64,000 bases of DNA from an uncultured Oscillospiraceae bacterium (GCA_905193225.1 CAJJNV010000001.1:62001-126000); one strand, 5' to 3'; shown: positions 48,830-58,911, counted from the stretch's first letter. Notes: generated from the sequence alone by a model not told the origin. Program-made: numbers and translations.

Positions 48830-49827
48830 CCGACTTTACGAATGTTATAAAAGAACTGTCGAAAATCGACTCTCCCGCATGTTATGAGCAGGCCTTTGCG
48901 GCAAAAATAACTGAACTTGTGACCGCTGAAAACGTTTCCTTCAGGCAGGATAAAATAGGCAACCTCATTTTTTCGAGACAACCGCATAATGGCACGCTTT
49001 TTGCGGCGCACATGGACGAGCCCTGCATTATCGCCACATCATTTACCGACAGCGGACGGATAAAATTCGACAGGGTAGGGAGCATTCCCCCGACCGCCCT
49101 TTTTGGAAAAAGGGTAAGATTTGAAAATACCCTCGGTGTAATAGAATGCGTTCCGCCCCACCTTCTTTCGGGGGACGATCTGAGCAAAATTCCCGACACT
49201 AAGGATATGTGCATCGACATCGGTGCAAAGGACAAAAAAGAGGCAACAGATCACGTCAGCTACGGTGACATGGGCGTTTTCGACGGGGATTTTAAGGAAT
49301 TCGGAGACGGATTTTTCTGCGGAAAGGGACTCGGCAGGCTCTTTTCCTGTGCCGCTTTAATATGCATTTTAAACGACACCGACATATGCGGAGATTTCCT
49401 TTTTGCGGTCAAAAACGAGGCATCCTTTGTCGGGGCAAAAACGGCGGCATTTTCGGGAAATTATCAAAAGGCTGTCGTTCTCGACGCAGTTGAAAGCTTT
49501 GATTTTGGCGGGTCAAGCGAAAAGGCAGGCTGCTCCGTCGGAAAAGGTGCGGTGATTGCCTTTAAAAACGGCAGTGTTATATTTGACGAAGGCCTTTGCA
49601 AAAATGCCTTTTCGGCGGCCGAGCAAAAGGGTATATGCATCCAGCCCCTTGAAAACCGCCAAACCCCCAACTGCGCCGGCGTTATTCAGACGGCAGGCAG
49701 CGGCGTTAAGGTGATGAGCATACTTCTTGCCGTGAGAAATCTCTGTTCGGGCAGGGAAGCGGCCTGCAAAAAGGATGTAACCGAGTGTATACGGCTTTTG
49801 ACTGCCTTGGGCGAACAGGGTATTTAA
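48826..49827 (+). CDS. Degenerate M42 peptidase paralogue
   Basis: 333 residues from ATG 48826 (GGAGGG 8 bases upstream; starts inside the preceding stop region). The fold is M42-like: HMDEPCIIA keeps the first metal His (62) and Asp, and ECVPPHLL and LDAVESFD are recognisable. But SLDDR is replaced by GLGRL, so the bridging Asp is gone; EE of the catalytic loop is NE (187-188), losing the catalytic base; and no C-terminal His-containing RxMHxPxE motif is present. The gene is intact otherwise. It probably encodes an inactive partner, perhaps forming mixed particles with the enzyme encoded just before it. Confidence 0.88.
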   Translation: MTDFTNVIKELSKIDSPACYEQAFAAKITELVTAENVSFRQDKIGNLIFSRQPHNGTLFAAHMDEPCIIATSFTDSGRIKFDRVGSIPPTALFGKRVRFENTLGVIECVPPHLLSGDDLSKIPDTKDMCIDIGAKDKKEATDHVSYGDMGVFDGDFKEFGDGFFCGKGLGRLFSCAALICILNDTDICGDFLFAVKNEASFVGAKTAAFSGNYQKAVVLDAVESFDFGGSSEKAGCSVGKGAVIAFKNGSVIFDEGLCKNAFSAAEQKGICIQPLENRQTPNCAGVIQTAGSGVKVMSILLAVRNLCSGREAACKKDVTECIRLLTALGEQGI

Positions 49828-49940
49828 AATGCACCTTTTTGCCGACGGACCACAACAAAGACATCTGCAAAACAAGGCTTTAAAACTGCCTTCAAAACAT
49901 TTAAACATTTTTAAAACAACTATAGTTTCGGAGAATTGAT

Positions 49941-51212
49941 ATGAACGATTTTTTTAAGATAGACGAGCGGCTTGAACACCTGAGCGATGAAGTCAAGCAG
50001 CAGCTTAAACCGATTTTTGAACAGATCGACGCAACGACAGAATACAATCAGCAGAAAATGCTTTCGGCATTTATTAAAAACGGAGTCAGCGAATCCCATT
50101 TTGCCGCATCTACCGGATACGGATATGACGATAGGGGAAGGGAAACCCTTGAAAGGGTCTTTGCCGACGCAATGGGGGCTGAGGATGCCCTTATACGCCA
50201 CAATTTTGTTTCGGGAACTCACACTCTTACTGTGACGCTTTTCGGAGTTCTGCGTCCGGGGGATACGGTGCTTTGCGTAACCGGTACGCCTTACGATACC
50301 ATTCAGTATGCCTTCGGAATAAAGGAAGCTTCCGGTTCCCTTAAGGAATTCGGCGTAAATTACGAGCAGATCGATCTTAAGGCCGACGGCAGCCCCGACC
50401 TTGAGGCCATTAAGCAGCGGCTTGAAAAGGGCAGCGTTAAAATGGTCTATATACAGCGGTCGAGAGGTTATTCTCTGCGCCCGTCGCTTTTTGTTTCGGA
50501 TATAGAAAGCATCGTTAAAGCGGTCAGAGAAATCGACAAAAAAGCGGTAATTACGGTCGACAACTGCTATGGCGAATTTGTCGAAAAAAAAGAGCCTCTT
50601 GCGGTGGGCGCCGACCTTATTGCAGGCTCGCTCATAAAAAATCCCGGCGGAGGAATCGCTCCCACAGGTGGATATATTGCGGGAAGGGCCGATCTTATCG
50701 AGCAGTGTGCCAATCGGCTTAACGCACCGGGTGTGGGCAAGGAGCTTGGCGCAACCTTAGGCCACACAAAGGAGCTTTTTATGGGCATTTTCAATGCTCC
50801 CCACGTCACCGGAGAGGCCCTTAAAACCGCCGTGTTTGCATCGGGACTTTTCTCCCGTCTCGGCTTTGAGGTTTCTCCCGCATCAACAGAAAAACGGGCC
50901 GACATCATTCAGGTCATATGTCTTAAAAACGAAACTTCGCTCATTTCTTTCTGCAAGGGTATGCAAAAGGGCGCTCCCATCGATTCCTTTGTCACTCCCG
51001 AGCCGTCGGACATGCCGGGATACGACTGCAAGGTCATTATGGCGGCGGGAGCCTTCCATTTAGGCGCTTCCATCGAGCTTTCGGCCGACGCACCTTTAAG
51101 AGAGCCTTATGCCGTATTTATGCAGGGCGGGCTTAATTTCCACAGCGCATGTATGGGAATAACCCTTGCGGCGCAAAGCTGCCTTGAGGACGGAGTTTTC
51201 AACATAAAATAA
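49941..51212 (+). CDS. Methionine gamma-lyase family PLP protein (aluminium-resistance type)
   Basis: 423-residue PLP enzyme of the family often called 'aluminium resistance protein' or 'methionine gamma-lyase family protein'. GYGYDDRGRETLERVFADAMGAEDALIRHNFVSGTH is a signature; the PLP Lys lies in GSLIKNPGGGIAPTGGYIAG; GVGKELGATLG and the C-terminal GGLNFHSACMGI follow. The reaction is not established: homology to cystathionine/methionine lyases suggests C-S bond cleavage. The ATG has GGAG at 8 bases. The transcript ends at the terminator at 51273-51310. Confidence 0.92.
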   Translation: MNDFFKIDERLEHLSDEVKQQLKPIFEQIDATTEYNQQKMLSAFIKNGVSESHFAASTGYGYDDRGRETLERVFADAMGAEDALIRHNFVSGTHTLTVTLFGVLRPGDTVLCVTGTPYDTIQYAFGIKEASGSLKEFGVNYEQIDLKADGSPDLEAIKQRLEKGSVKMVYIQRSRGYSLRPSLFVSDIESIVKAVREIDKKAVITVDNCYGEFVEKKEPLAVGADLIAGSLIKNPGGGIAPTGGYIAGRADLIEQCANRLNAPGVGKELGATLGHTKELFMGIFNAPHVTGEALKTAVFASGLFSRLGFEVSPASTEKRADIIQVICLKNETSLISFCKGMQKGAPIDSFVTPEPSDMPGYDCKVIMAAGAFHLGASIELSADAPLREPYAVFMQGGLNFHSACMGITLAAQSCLEDGVFNIK

Positions 51213-51272
51213 TGTTGATGGGCTTCGGTAATGCCTTCAGTATTCGCCTTTAATTTGATTGTATTTTTCAAA

Positions 51273-51310
51273 TCCCGTTTTGGCAGGTTACTGCCGTGCG
51301 GGTTTTTTTC
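51273..51310 (+). terminator. Terminator after the methionine gamma-lyase-like gene
   Basis: Outer CCCG/CGGG and inner GGCAG-GTTA-CTGCC pairs (51274-51302), followed by TTTTTTTC. Confidence 0.85.
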
Positions 51311-51349
51311 TTTTAATTAAAAAAATTAAGTTTTAAGGGCTTTGGGTTG

Positions 51350-51378
51350 TAGACATAAGGACTTTTTTGTGATATAAT
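51350..51378 (+). promoter_or_regulatory. Promoter of recJ-rel
   Basis: -35 TAGACA (51350-51355), 17-base spacer, -10 TATAAT (51373-51378). The recJ start is 33 bases further on. Confidence 0.7.
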
Positions 51379-51411
51379 AATTCTAAATTTTATCATATAT
51401 GAGGTGTTGAC

Positions 51412-53457
51412 TTGTCGCGAAAAAAATGGATAGTCAAAAACGCCGATAAAACCCTTGCGAAGGAGCTTGCAAACGAGTGTCAGATCGACCCCCTTGTGGC
51501 TCTGATACTGCTTGCAAGAGATATTACCGATCCTGTGGAGATCGATGAGTTTTTGAGTGATGAGCTTGTTTTTTCAAATCCCTATGAACTACCCGATATG
51601 CCGAGGGCTGTCGAGCGAATAGAGACGGCAAAGCAAAAGGGTGAAATTGTCGCTGTTTGCGGAGATTATGATGTTGACGGAGTGACCGCTTCGGCAATTT
51701 TATACACATACCTTAAGGACAACGGATATAATGTTGTTTGCAGCATTCCGAGACGCCTTGAAAGCGGCTACGGTCTGCACAACGACACCATCGACGAACT
51801 TAAAGAGAAAAACGTCAGCCTTATGGTTACGGTGGATAACGGCATCTCGGCCGCAGAAGAAATAGAATATGCAAAAAGCCTCGGTATCGACACGGTTGTT
51901 ACCGACCACCATCTTCCGTCAAACAAGCTGCCCGATGCAGTGGCGGTGGTGGATGCCCATCTGCCGCAGTGCCAAATGGAATTTAAGGATTATGCAGGTG
52001 TGGGAATCGCCTATATGCTTGTCTGTGCGCTCGAAAGAGTGCCCTGCGAGGAAATGCTCGAGCGGTACGGTGATCTTGCCGCTCTCGGAACGGTGGCCGA
52101 TATGGTGCCCCTTGTTTCGGAAAACAGAATGCTTGTTAAAGAGGGATTGAAGGTTCTTAACGCCCGCAAAAGAATAGGGCTTAACTCCCTCGTTGAGCTT
52201 ACCACCATCGGGGATAAAAAAATAGACGAACAAAACATTGCCTTTACCATTGCTCCGCGCATCAACGCCGCCGGAAGAATGGGCAACAGTATGCGAGCCT
52301 TTGAACTGCTCACTGAAACCGACGGGCAAAAGGCGGTCGAGCTTGCCAAGGAAATATTTGACGAAAATGTCCTTCGCAGAGCAACCGAAAGTGAGATAAC
52401 CGACTGTGCGATCAAACAGATACTTGAAGAAAAGCTTTATAAAAACCGATTCATCACCGTTTATGGCGAGCAGTGGCACAACGGAGTGCTCGGAATAGTT
52501 GCCGCACGGCTGACCGAAAGATTCGGCAAACCAACGGCGGTGCTGTCGATTGAAGGAAACGTGGCCAGAGGATCAGCGAGAAGTGTTGAGGGCTTTGATC
52601 TTTTTGAGGCCCTTTCAAGCTGTTCCGATACCCTTATACAGCTGGGCGGTCATAAAATGGCGGCGGGACTGAGTGTCGAGAGGGACAAAATCCCCGAGTT
52701 TTCCGAAAAAATCAACCGTTACGCCGCAACCCTTTCTACCATTCCTGTTTCAACGCTTACCCTTGATTGCAGATTAAATCCCCTGGGAGCCACCATCAAT
52801 ACGCTGGATGCCACCCTTTGCCTTTCGCCCTACGGCTGCGGAAATACCGAGCCGGTGTTTGGCCTTATGGGTATGACCGTTTATGCCATCCATCCACTCG
52901 GCGCCAACGGAAACACACTTAAGATAACCCTTAAAAGGGGAGACGCTCTTGTTGTTTGTCTTAAATTCGGCCAGGGCCTTAAGGATTTTCCCTATCAGGC
53001 AGGGGATACGGTCGATCTTGCGGTTACCTTAAAGGAAAATATATATAAAAACAACCGTATGCTTACGGTTATGGTTAAAGACATACGCCCGTCGGGGGTG
53101 GACGAGGAGGCTTTCTTCCGCGACAGGGCAATTTACGAAAAATTTATGATGGGGGAAAGGCTTTCGCCGAAGCAGGCCGAGCTTATCACCCCAACAAGGG
53201 AGGACATGGCCGCCGTTTTCCGCTACCTAAAGGGACGGAACGGGTTTAAATTTTCTCCCGAAATGCTGTGGTTCCGTCTGGGGTTTGCGCCCTCCTTCGG
53301 AAAAATGATGATATGCCTTGAAATTATGAAAGAATTTGGATTTATCTTTTCCGATTTCGACGGTGAGAACTGCAACATAACCCTTGCAAAGCAAATGGAA
53401 AAAAGAGATTTTTCATCCTCCGAAACACTAAAAAAATTAAAAAGCAGGGAAGATTAA
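51412..53457 (+). CDS. recJ: Single-stranded-DNA-specific exonuclease RecJ
   Basis: 5'-3' ssDNA exonuclease of recombination and mismatch repair. 681 residues. The DHH motifs are complete: GDYDVDGVTASAILY near 83-97, TVDNGISA near 140, VVTDHHLPSN near 162; the DHHA1 part has NAAGRMGNS and QLGGHKMAAG; then an OB fold and a C-terminal extension typical of Firmicutes. The start is TTG at 51412 with GAGGTG 6-8 bases upstream. The stop shares one base with the rel start, so the two are coupled. Confidence 0.95.
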   Translation: MSRKKWIVKNADKTLAKELANECQIDPLVALILLARDITDPVEIDEFLSDELVFSNPYELPDMPRAVERIETAKQKGEIVAVCGDYDVDGVTASAILYTYLKDNGYNVVCSIPRRLESGYGLHNDTIDELKEKNVSLMVTVDNGISAAEEIEYAKSLGIDTVVTDHHLPSNKLPDAVAVVDAHLPQCQMEFKDYAGVGIAYMLVCALERVPCEEMLERYGDLAALGTVADMVPLVSENRMLVKEGLKVLNARKRIGLNSLVELTTIGDKKIDEQNIAFTIAPRINAAGRMGNSMRAFELLTETDGQKAVELAKEIFDENVLRRATESEITDCAIKQILEEKLYKNRFITVYGEQWHNGVLGIVAARLTERFGKPTAVLSIEGNVARGSARSVEGFDLFEALSSCSDTLIQLGGHKMAAGLSVERDKIPEFSEKINRYAATLSTIPVSTLTLDCRLNPLGATINTLDATLCLSPYGCGNTEPVFGLMGMTVYAIHPLGANGNTLKITLKRGDALVVCLKFGQGLKDFPYQAGDTVDLAVTLKENIYKNNRMLTVMVKDIRPSGVDEEAFFRDRAIYEKFMMGERLSPKQAELITPTREDMAAVFRYLKGRNGFKFSPEMLWFRLGFAPSFGKMMICLEIMKEFGFIFSDFDGENCNITLAKQMEKRDFSSSETLKKLKSRED

Positions 53458-55640
53458 TGGCCGAATACAAGTCAAGAAGAGATGATCTTTTAAAGGCAAT
53501 CTCGGAAAACGACAAATACGACAAGAAAATAATAAAAAAGGCTCTTGATTTTGCAACCGAGTACCACGACGGGCAGTTTCGCCATTCGGGAGAGCCTTAT
53601 ATCGAGCATCCCATCAACGTTGCACTCATTTTAACAAGTCTCGGAATGGACAACGAATCCATCGTCGCCGCCCTTTTGCACGATATTATCGAGGACACCG
53701 AGGTCACCTATGAAATGGTCGAGCAGCTGTTTGGACGGGACGTTGCACGGCTTGTTGACGGGGTTACAAAGCTTGGTAAGATACCATACTACTCGAGGGA
53801 AGAACAGCAGGCCGAAAACCTTAGAAAAATGTTTCTCGCAATGTCAGAGGATGTTAGGGTTATCATCATCAAGCTTGCCGACCGACTGCACAATATGCGC
53901 ACCATCGAAAGCCACAGCCCTCAGAAGCGCCTCGATATTTCAAAGGAAACGCTGGAGGTTTATGCTCCCATCGCCCACAGACTGGGTATCCGCGCCATCA
54001 AGGAAGAACTTGAGGATCTATGTCTGCGGCAGCTCGATCCGGTGGCATATGAAGATATTTTAAACAACTTAAACGAGCGCAAGACCGAGCGCACCGAGTT
54101 TATAAACAATATTATCGAGAAGATAAAGGAACGCCTTACCGCTTTAAAATTCAAAAACTTCAACATTGACGGGCGGGTCAAATCCATTCACGGAATCTAT
54201 CGGAAAATGTATCTTCAGCAAAAGGCCTTTGACGAGATTTACGACATCTATGCCGTCAGAATAATTGTCGATACGGTTAACGATTGCTATAACGTTCTCG
54301 GAATGATACACGATATGTTCCGACCCATTCCCGGCCGATTTAAGGACTATATTTCCACACCCAAGCCCAACAACTATCAGTCCCTCCACACTACCCTTAT
54401 CGACAGGGAGGGCATACCCTTTGAGGTGCAGATAAGGACCTTTGAAATGCATCGCACGGCCGAATACGGTATCGCGGCTCACTGGAAATACAAAGCAGGG
54501 GTCAGCGAAAGCTCCAAAATGGACACCCAGCTTACCTGGATAAGACAGATACTTGAGGCGCAGCAGGATTCCGGAGAGGCCGAGGATTTTGTCCAGAGCA
54601 TCAAGACCGACCTTACCTCAGACGATGTTTTTGTTGTAACGCCCAAGGGCGATGTTATCAGCCTTCCTGTGGGGTCGACAGTCATTGATTTTGCCTATGC
54701 CATACATTCGGCGGTGGGCAACCGTATGATCGGAGCCAAGGTGGACGGACGAATCGTCCCCATAGACTACAAGGTCAAAAACGGTGAAATAATCGACATC
54801 ATAACCACCAATCAGCAGGATCACGGACCGGCCAGAGACTGGCTGAATATTGTTAAAACCAGCGAAGCACGCTCTAAAATACGTTCATGGTTTAAAAAGG
54901 AGCGCCGCCCCGAAAACATTGCCGAAGGAAAGGCCATTCTCGAAAGGGAGTTCCGTCGGGATTTTGTGCTGACCGATGAGAAAAAGGAACAGTTCATAAA
55001 CCACTTTTCCGAGCTTTACCACTGCAACAGTGTTGATGATTTTTATGCTGCAATCGGATACGGCGGAATACTCATTTCCCGACTTATTCCGAGGATGAAG
55101 GATGAATATAACCGCAACTATAAACCGGCACCTGAAGTCACCAGGGAAACCATATCCACCGTTTCGCCCAAGCTTGTCAAATCAACCGAAGGCGTGGTGG
55201 TCGAGGGAGTGGATAACTGCCTTATAAAGCTTGCCCGCTGCTGCGAGCCTCTTCCCGGAGACGATATAATCGGCTTTATAACAAGGGGACACGGCGTTTC
55301 GATACACAAGCGGGATTGCTCCAATGTTCCAAAAGACATTTCCTCCTGCGAACAGCCCGACCGCTGGATAAAGGCGAGATGGGCCAACAAACAGGGAGAC
55401 GGTTTTAAGGCCACGGTGGTAATTTTGGCGGTCGATCGTTCGTCGCTGCTTGCGGATGTTACAAACACCCTTGTCAATATGCGTGTGCCGCTGCACAATG
55501 TTAATGCAAGGGAGCTCAAGGACGGTAATTCGGAAATTCTCATAACTATAAGCACCGAGGGTACCGAGCATCTTAAAAACATTATTTCAAAGCTCGGAAA
55601 AATAAGCAATGTTTTCTCGGTCGAAAGAACCAACAACTGA
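53457..55640 (+). CDS. rel: Bifunctional (p)ppGpp synthetase/hydrolase (RSH family)
   Basis: Stringent response enzyme. 727 residues, normal. HD hydrolase domain with HSGEPYIEHP and HDIIEDTE near 75-82, so hydrolase is predicted active; synthetase domain with RVKSIHGIYRKM, RIIVDTVNDCYNVLG, GRFKDYISTPKPNNYQSLHTT; TGS domain (DVFVVTPKGDVISLPVGSTVIDFAYAIHSAVG); then the Cys-containing conserved region CCEPLPGDDIIGFITRG and a C-terminal ACT domain. Start overlaps recJ by one base. The recJ-rel order is common in Clostridia; dtd, which usually follows, is replaced by an MBL hydrolase. Confidence 0.97.
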   Translation: MAEYKSRRDDLLKAISENDKYDKKIIKKALDFATEYHDGQFRHSGEPYIEHPINVALILTSLGMDNESIVAALLHDIIEDTEVTYEMVEQLFGRDVARLVDGVTKLGKIPYYSREEQQAENLRKMFLAMSEDVRVIIIKLADRLHNMRTIESHSPQKRLDISKETLEVYAPIAHRLGIRAIKEELEDLCLRQLDPVAYEDILNNLNERKTERTEFINNIIEKIKERLTALKFKNFNIDGRVKSIHGIYRKMYLQQKAFDEIYDIYAVRIIVDTVNDCYNVLGMIHDMFRPIPGRFKDYISTPKPNNYQSLHTTLIDREGIPFEVQIRTFEMHRTAEYGIAAHWKYKAGVSESSKMDTQLTWIRQILEAQQDSGEAEDFVQSIKTDLTSDDVFVVTPKGDVISLPVGSTVIDFAYAIHSAVGNRMIGAKVDGRIVPIDYKVKNGEIIDIITTNQQDHGPARDWLNIVKTSEARSKIRSWFKKERRPENIAEGKAILEREFRRDFVLTDEKKEQFINHFSELYHCNSVDDFYAAIGYGGILISRLIPRMKDEYNRNYKPAPEVTRETISTVSPKLVKSTEGVVVEGVDNCLIKLARCCEPLPGDDIIGFITRGHGVSIHKRDCSNVPKDISSCEQPDRWIKARWANKQGDGFKATVVILAVDRSSLLADVTNTLVNMRVPLHNVNARELKDGNSEILITISTEGTEHLKNIISKLGKISNVFSVERTNN

Positions 55641-55775
55641 TAACCCGGGAAACACGCCCGCAGCCAAGAACCACAGGCAAGGCTGCAAAACACACCTGCA
55701 CCGACGGCAAAGCCGACTTGCCAAAAGCAAAACACACGCTTACAGGGCGGCAAAAAAGCCCGAAAAGGAGATACT

Positions 55776-56408
55776 ATGACGGTTAAAACATTTACGGTCG
55801 GAAATATGGATAACAAATGTTATCTCGTGACCGACGATAACAGCGGGGATATGGCCATTGTGGATGCTTCCTTTGCTCACAAAAGCTTTGTGGATGAGAT
55901 AAGCAGCCTTAAAGACAAGCTTAAATACATTTTTCTGACCCACGGACACTATGATCATATACTTTCCGCAAAGGCAATCAAGGACGCCACAGGCGCAAAG
56001 GTGGTCATTCATAAAAAGGACGCCATTTGTCTTTCAAGTCCCGCTTTTTCTTTGGCCGCAAACCACGCCCTGTCTCAGCAGCCCCTTTCGGCAGACATCA
56101 TCTGCGACGACGGGGACGAGATAGCTTTAGGCAGCCTCACATTTAAGGTCATATACACACCCGGCCACACGGTGGGAAGCGTTTGCTATGAATGCGGCGA
56201 CGCCCTTTTTACGGGTGATACCCTCTTCCGCCTCGGTGTTGGAAGAACCGATCTACCCACCGGCAACACGGCCAAAATGATTGAATCCCTTAAAAAGCTC
56301 TATGAGATAAATGGGGATTTTGAAGTTTTTCCCGGCCACGGCAAACCCTCCACCCTTGATGTGGAACGAAGCCTTAATCCCTTTATGAAAAGAGCGATGG
56401 GACTTTGA
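55776..56408 (+). CDS. MBL-fold metallohydrolase, glyoxalase II-like
   Basis: 210 residues, cytoplasmic. Zinc-binding motif LTHGHYDHI near residues 54-62, VIYTPGHTVGSVCY (metal His), GDTLFRLGVGRTDLP (bridging Asp) and EVFPGHGKPSTLD complete the set of the glyoxalase II/YqgX-type subgroup. Substrate unknown; the subgroup includes hydroxyacylglutathione-hydrolase-like enzymes that may act on other thioesters, since Clostridia mostly lack glutathione. ATG with AAAAGGAG. The stop overlaps the TTG of hemZ. Confidence 0.92.
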   Translation: MTVKTFTVGNMDNKCYLVTDDNSGDMAIVDASFAHKSFVDEISSLKDKLKYIFLTHGHYDHILSAKAIKDATGAKVVIHKKDAICLSSPAFSLAANHALSQQPLSADIICDDGDEIALGSLTFKVIYTPGHTVGSVCYECGDALFTGDTLFRLGVGRTDLPTGNTAKMIESLKKLYEINGDFEVFPGHGKPSTLDVERSLNPFMKRAMGL

Positions 56409-57985
56409 TAAACCTTTATGTTAACCGGCCGGAACACCGATATGAAACCGAAAACATCTGCCGACTGTTCTTTCCCTCGGAAAAGCTTTTGGAAGCACAG
56501 AAACCGCAAAAACAAACGGCGGTGCCCGCAGATACAAATGACAATGCCGCGGCAAATAGCCAAAACAACGATACGGAAAAACGCCTGCAAAGCAATGATA
56601 TTGCGGTAAATGTTACATTTGATAAAGACGATAAAGACGGCAAAAGAAGCGGCAAGCTTTTGATCACGGCCGAGGTTTTTGCAAAAGGCGAGAGGATTAT
56701 CTTTTCCGAAAATACAGACATTACAGGCGACGAGAAAAAAGATGAAAAGGCAGCCGAGCTTGCGGGCGGAAGATGCCTTTATAAAGCCTTTTCAAAAATT
56801 TGCGGATTTTCTCCGAAGTGGGGAATACTCACAGGGGTTAGACCGGAAAAGCTGTGGTCGGCAAAATCGGAGGTTCTCGGAAAATCAACTGCCGAGCAGC
56901 TTTTCAGAAACGACTACCTTGTATCGAAGGAAAAAATCGAGCTTTGCGAAAAAGCGCACATTGCCGACAAAAGGGCGGCCGCTCTTTCAAAGCCCGATTC
57001 ATTCAGCCTTTATGTATCGGTGCCCTTTTGCCCCAGCCGCTGCAAATATTGCTCCTTTGTTTCCCATTCCATCGCCTCGGCGGGAAAGCTCGTTCCCGAT
57101 TATGTAGAGCTTTTGTGCAAAGAAATTGAAGCAACGGCAAATGCGGCTAAAAACCTCGGTTTAAAGCTTTCGACGGTATATTTCGGCGGGGGAACACCCA
57201 CCCAGTTTTCCGCCGAACAGCTCGACAAGGTGCTTTGCGCCGTCGAAAACAGTTTTAATATGTCGGATGCTCTCGAATACACGGTCGAAGCCGGCCGACC
57301 CGATACGGTAACTGCCGAAAAGCTATCCTGTCTTAAATCTCACGGGGTGGGCAGAATAAGCATCAATCCTCAGACCCTTTCAAACGCCGTGCTTGCCGAA
57401 ATCGGCCGAAAGCACACGGTCGAGCAGTTTTACGAAGCCTTTGCTCTTGCAAAGAAAATGGGGTTTGATACCGTAAATACCGACATAATCGCCGGCCTTT
57501 CGGGAGATACGGTGGAAGGCTTTTTCAAGACCCTTGAGGGTATAATCTTTCTTGACCCCGAGAATATAACCGTTCATACCCTTTCGATGAAACGCTCGTC
57601 GAGCTATGTTTCAAACGGGGAGGGGATATATTCGGCCAAAGGGGACGCTGTTTCGGATATGGTAATCGGCTCGTCAAAAATGCTTGAAGATGCGGGATTT
57701 TCGCCCTATTACCTCTATCGGCAGAGCAAATGTCTCGGCAATCACGAAAATGTAGGCTGGAGCAAAGAGGGGCACGACTGCCTTTACAACATCTATATGA
57801 TGAACGAGGTGCACAGCGTTCTTGCGGTGGGCGCAGGGGCGGTCAGCCGTCTTAAAGATCCTTTCGGCAACCACATTGAGCGCATATTCAACTTTAAATA
57901 TCCTTATGAATATATTAACCGATTTGATGAAATCTTAAAGAGAAAGGAAAGAATTGGTGAGTTTTATGAAAGATACCCTGTTTGA
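56405..57985 (+). CDS. hemZ: Coproporphyrinogen dehydrogenase HemZ (radical SAM)
   Basis: Radical SAM enzyme of the HemN/HemZ group, 526 residues. The N-terminal domain begins MINLYVNRPEHRYE and has a Gln/Lys/Asp-rich linker; the radical SAM core has VPFCPSRCKYCSF with Cys 209, 213 and 216 for the 4Fe-4S cluster; then YFGGGTPTQFSAEQLDKVL and EAGRPDTVTAEKL. The start is TTG at 56405 in a TTGA overlap with the preceding gene, consistent with family N-termini. HemZ oxidises coproporphyrinogen III without oxygen in heme synthesis, but many strict anaerobes with hemZ lack the rest of the pathway, so the true role may differ. Confidence 0.92.
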   Translation: MINLYVNRPEHRYETENICRLFFPSEKLLEAQKPQKQTAVPADTNDNAAANSQNNDTEKRLQSNDIAVNVTFDKDDKDGKRSGKLLITAEVFAKGERIIFSENTDITGDEKKDEKAAELAGGRCLYKAFSKICGFSPKWGILTGVRPEKLWSAKSEVLGKSTAEQLFRNDYLVSKEKIELCEKAHIADKRAAALSKPDSFSLYVSVPFCPSRCKYCSFVSHSIASAGKLVPDYVELLCKEIEATANAAKNLGLKLSTVYFGGGTPTQFSAEQLDKVLCAVENSFNMSDALEYTVEAGRPDTVTAEKLSCLKSHGVGRISINPQTLSNAVLAEIGRKHTVEQFYEAFALAKKMGFDTVNTDIIAGLSGDTVEGFFKTLEGIIFLDPENITVHTLSMKRSSSYVSNGEGIYSAKGDAVSDMVIGSSKMLEDAGFSPYYLYRQSKCLGNHENVGWSKEGHDCLYNIYMMNEVHSVLAVGAGAVSRLKDPFGNHIERIFNFKYPYEYINRFDEILKRKERIGEFYERYPV

Positions 57986-58895
57986 CAGTCTCGACTTTGC
58001 CGACATAAACGAACAGATACACGATAATCCCGCCGATTATATAAGAGTTTGCGATCGGGAATACCGTTCCTTTGTAAAAAAGGTAGCAAACTCCATTGCG
58101 GCCGACGATAACAACAAGATTGTTATGCTTTCCGGCCCATCGGGCTCGGGAAAAACAACCACCGCTCATTTTATCGAAAAATATATCAACGACCTTGGCA
58201 AAAAGGCCGTGACCGTATCCCTTGACAACTTTTATCTCGGAAAAAACGATCTTCCCAAGCTTCCCGACGGTCGCTGCGATTATGAAACAATATACGCTTT
58301 AAACATCGAGGAAATGATAAGCTGTCTTAAAGGCCTTATAAGGGACGGACACTGCGATATGCCGGAATTCGACTTTTTGACCGGCAGTCCCAAGGCTGAG
58401 AAGGTGCCATTATCTCTTCCCGAGGACGGCATCGCCGTTTTCGAGGGAATACACGCCCTCAATTCTATGATTTTGGACGAGCTTCCGGCAAAGAACATTT
58501 TCAAGGTCTATGTAAGCGTTAAGGACGGAATATATGACGGCAAAAACCTGCTTCTTTCCCCGCGGGAGATACGCCTTTCGAGAAGAATGATAAGAGACAA
58601 AAATTTCCGTAATTCCGATGTTAAAAACACCCTGCATATGTGGACAGGAGTGGTTATGGGAGAGGAAAAATATCTTTTTCCCTTTAAGGATACCGCCGAC
58701 ATTTCCATTAACTCGCTTCATCCCTTTGAGGCGGCCATTTACCGCGACCAGATGCTTGAAATGCTGGCGACGGTGGAACCGGGCGACGAGAATTTCTCGG
58801 TAGCGGCCGAAATGTACGGAGATTATATGAAAATTGCCCCCGCGAGCAGAGAGCTTTTGCCCGAAGGGTCGCTTATACACGAATTTGTAGGATAG
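57966..58895 (+). CDS. Uridine kinase-like nucleoside kinase
   Basis: 309 residues from ATG 57966 (GGTGA 5 bases upstream; TTG 57954 and GTG 57957 are alternatives behind AAAGGAAAG). P-loop SGPSGSGKTT near 55-64, substrate part VSLDNFYLGKNDLPKLPDGRCDYE, and FEGIHALNSMI, as in the uridine kinase/phosphoribulokinase family. Some 80 residues N-terminal and C-terminal to the core are extra compared with Udk; relatives carry a TGS-like or threonyl-tRNA-synthetase-like N-terminus, of which only a trace is here. It overlaps hemZ by 20 bases. Phosphorylates uridine or a similar substrate with ATP. Confidence 0.85.
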   Translation: MKDTLFDSLDFADINEQIHDNPADYIRVCDREYRSFVKKVANSIAADDNNKIVMLSGPSGSGKTTTAHFIEKYINDLGKKAVTVSLDNFYLGKNDLPKLPDGRCDYETIYALNIEEMISCLKGLIRDGHCDMPEFDFLTGSPKAEKVPLSLPEDGIAVFEGIHALNSMILDELPAKNIFKVYVSVKDGIYDGKNLLLSPREIRLSRRMIRDKNFRNSDVKNTLHMWTGVVMGEEKYLFPFKDTADISINSLHPFEAAIYRDQMLEMLATVEPGDENFSVAAEMYGDYMKIAPASRELLPEGSLIHEFVG

Positions 58896-58911
58896 ATTGG
58901 AAGGATCATTT

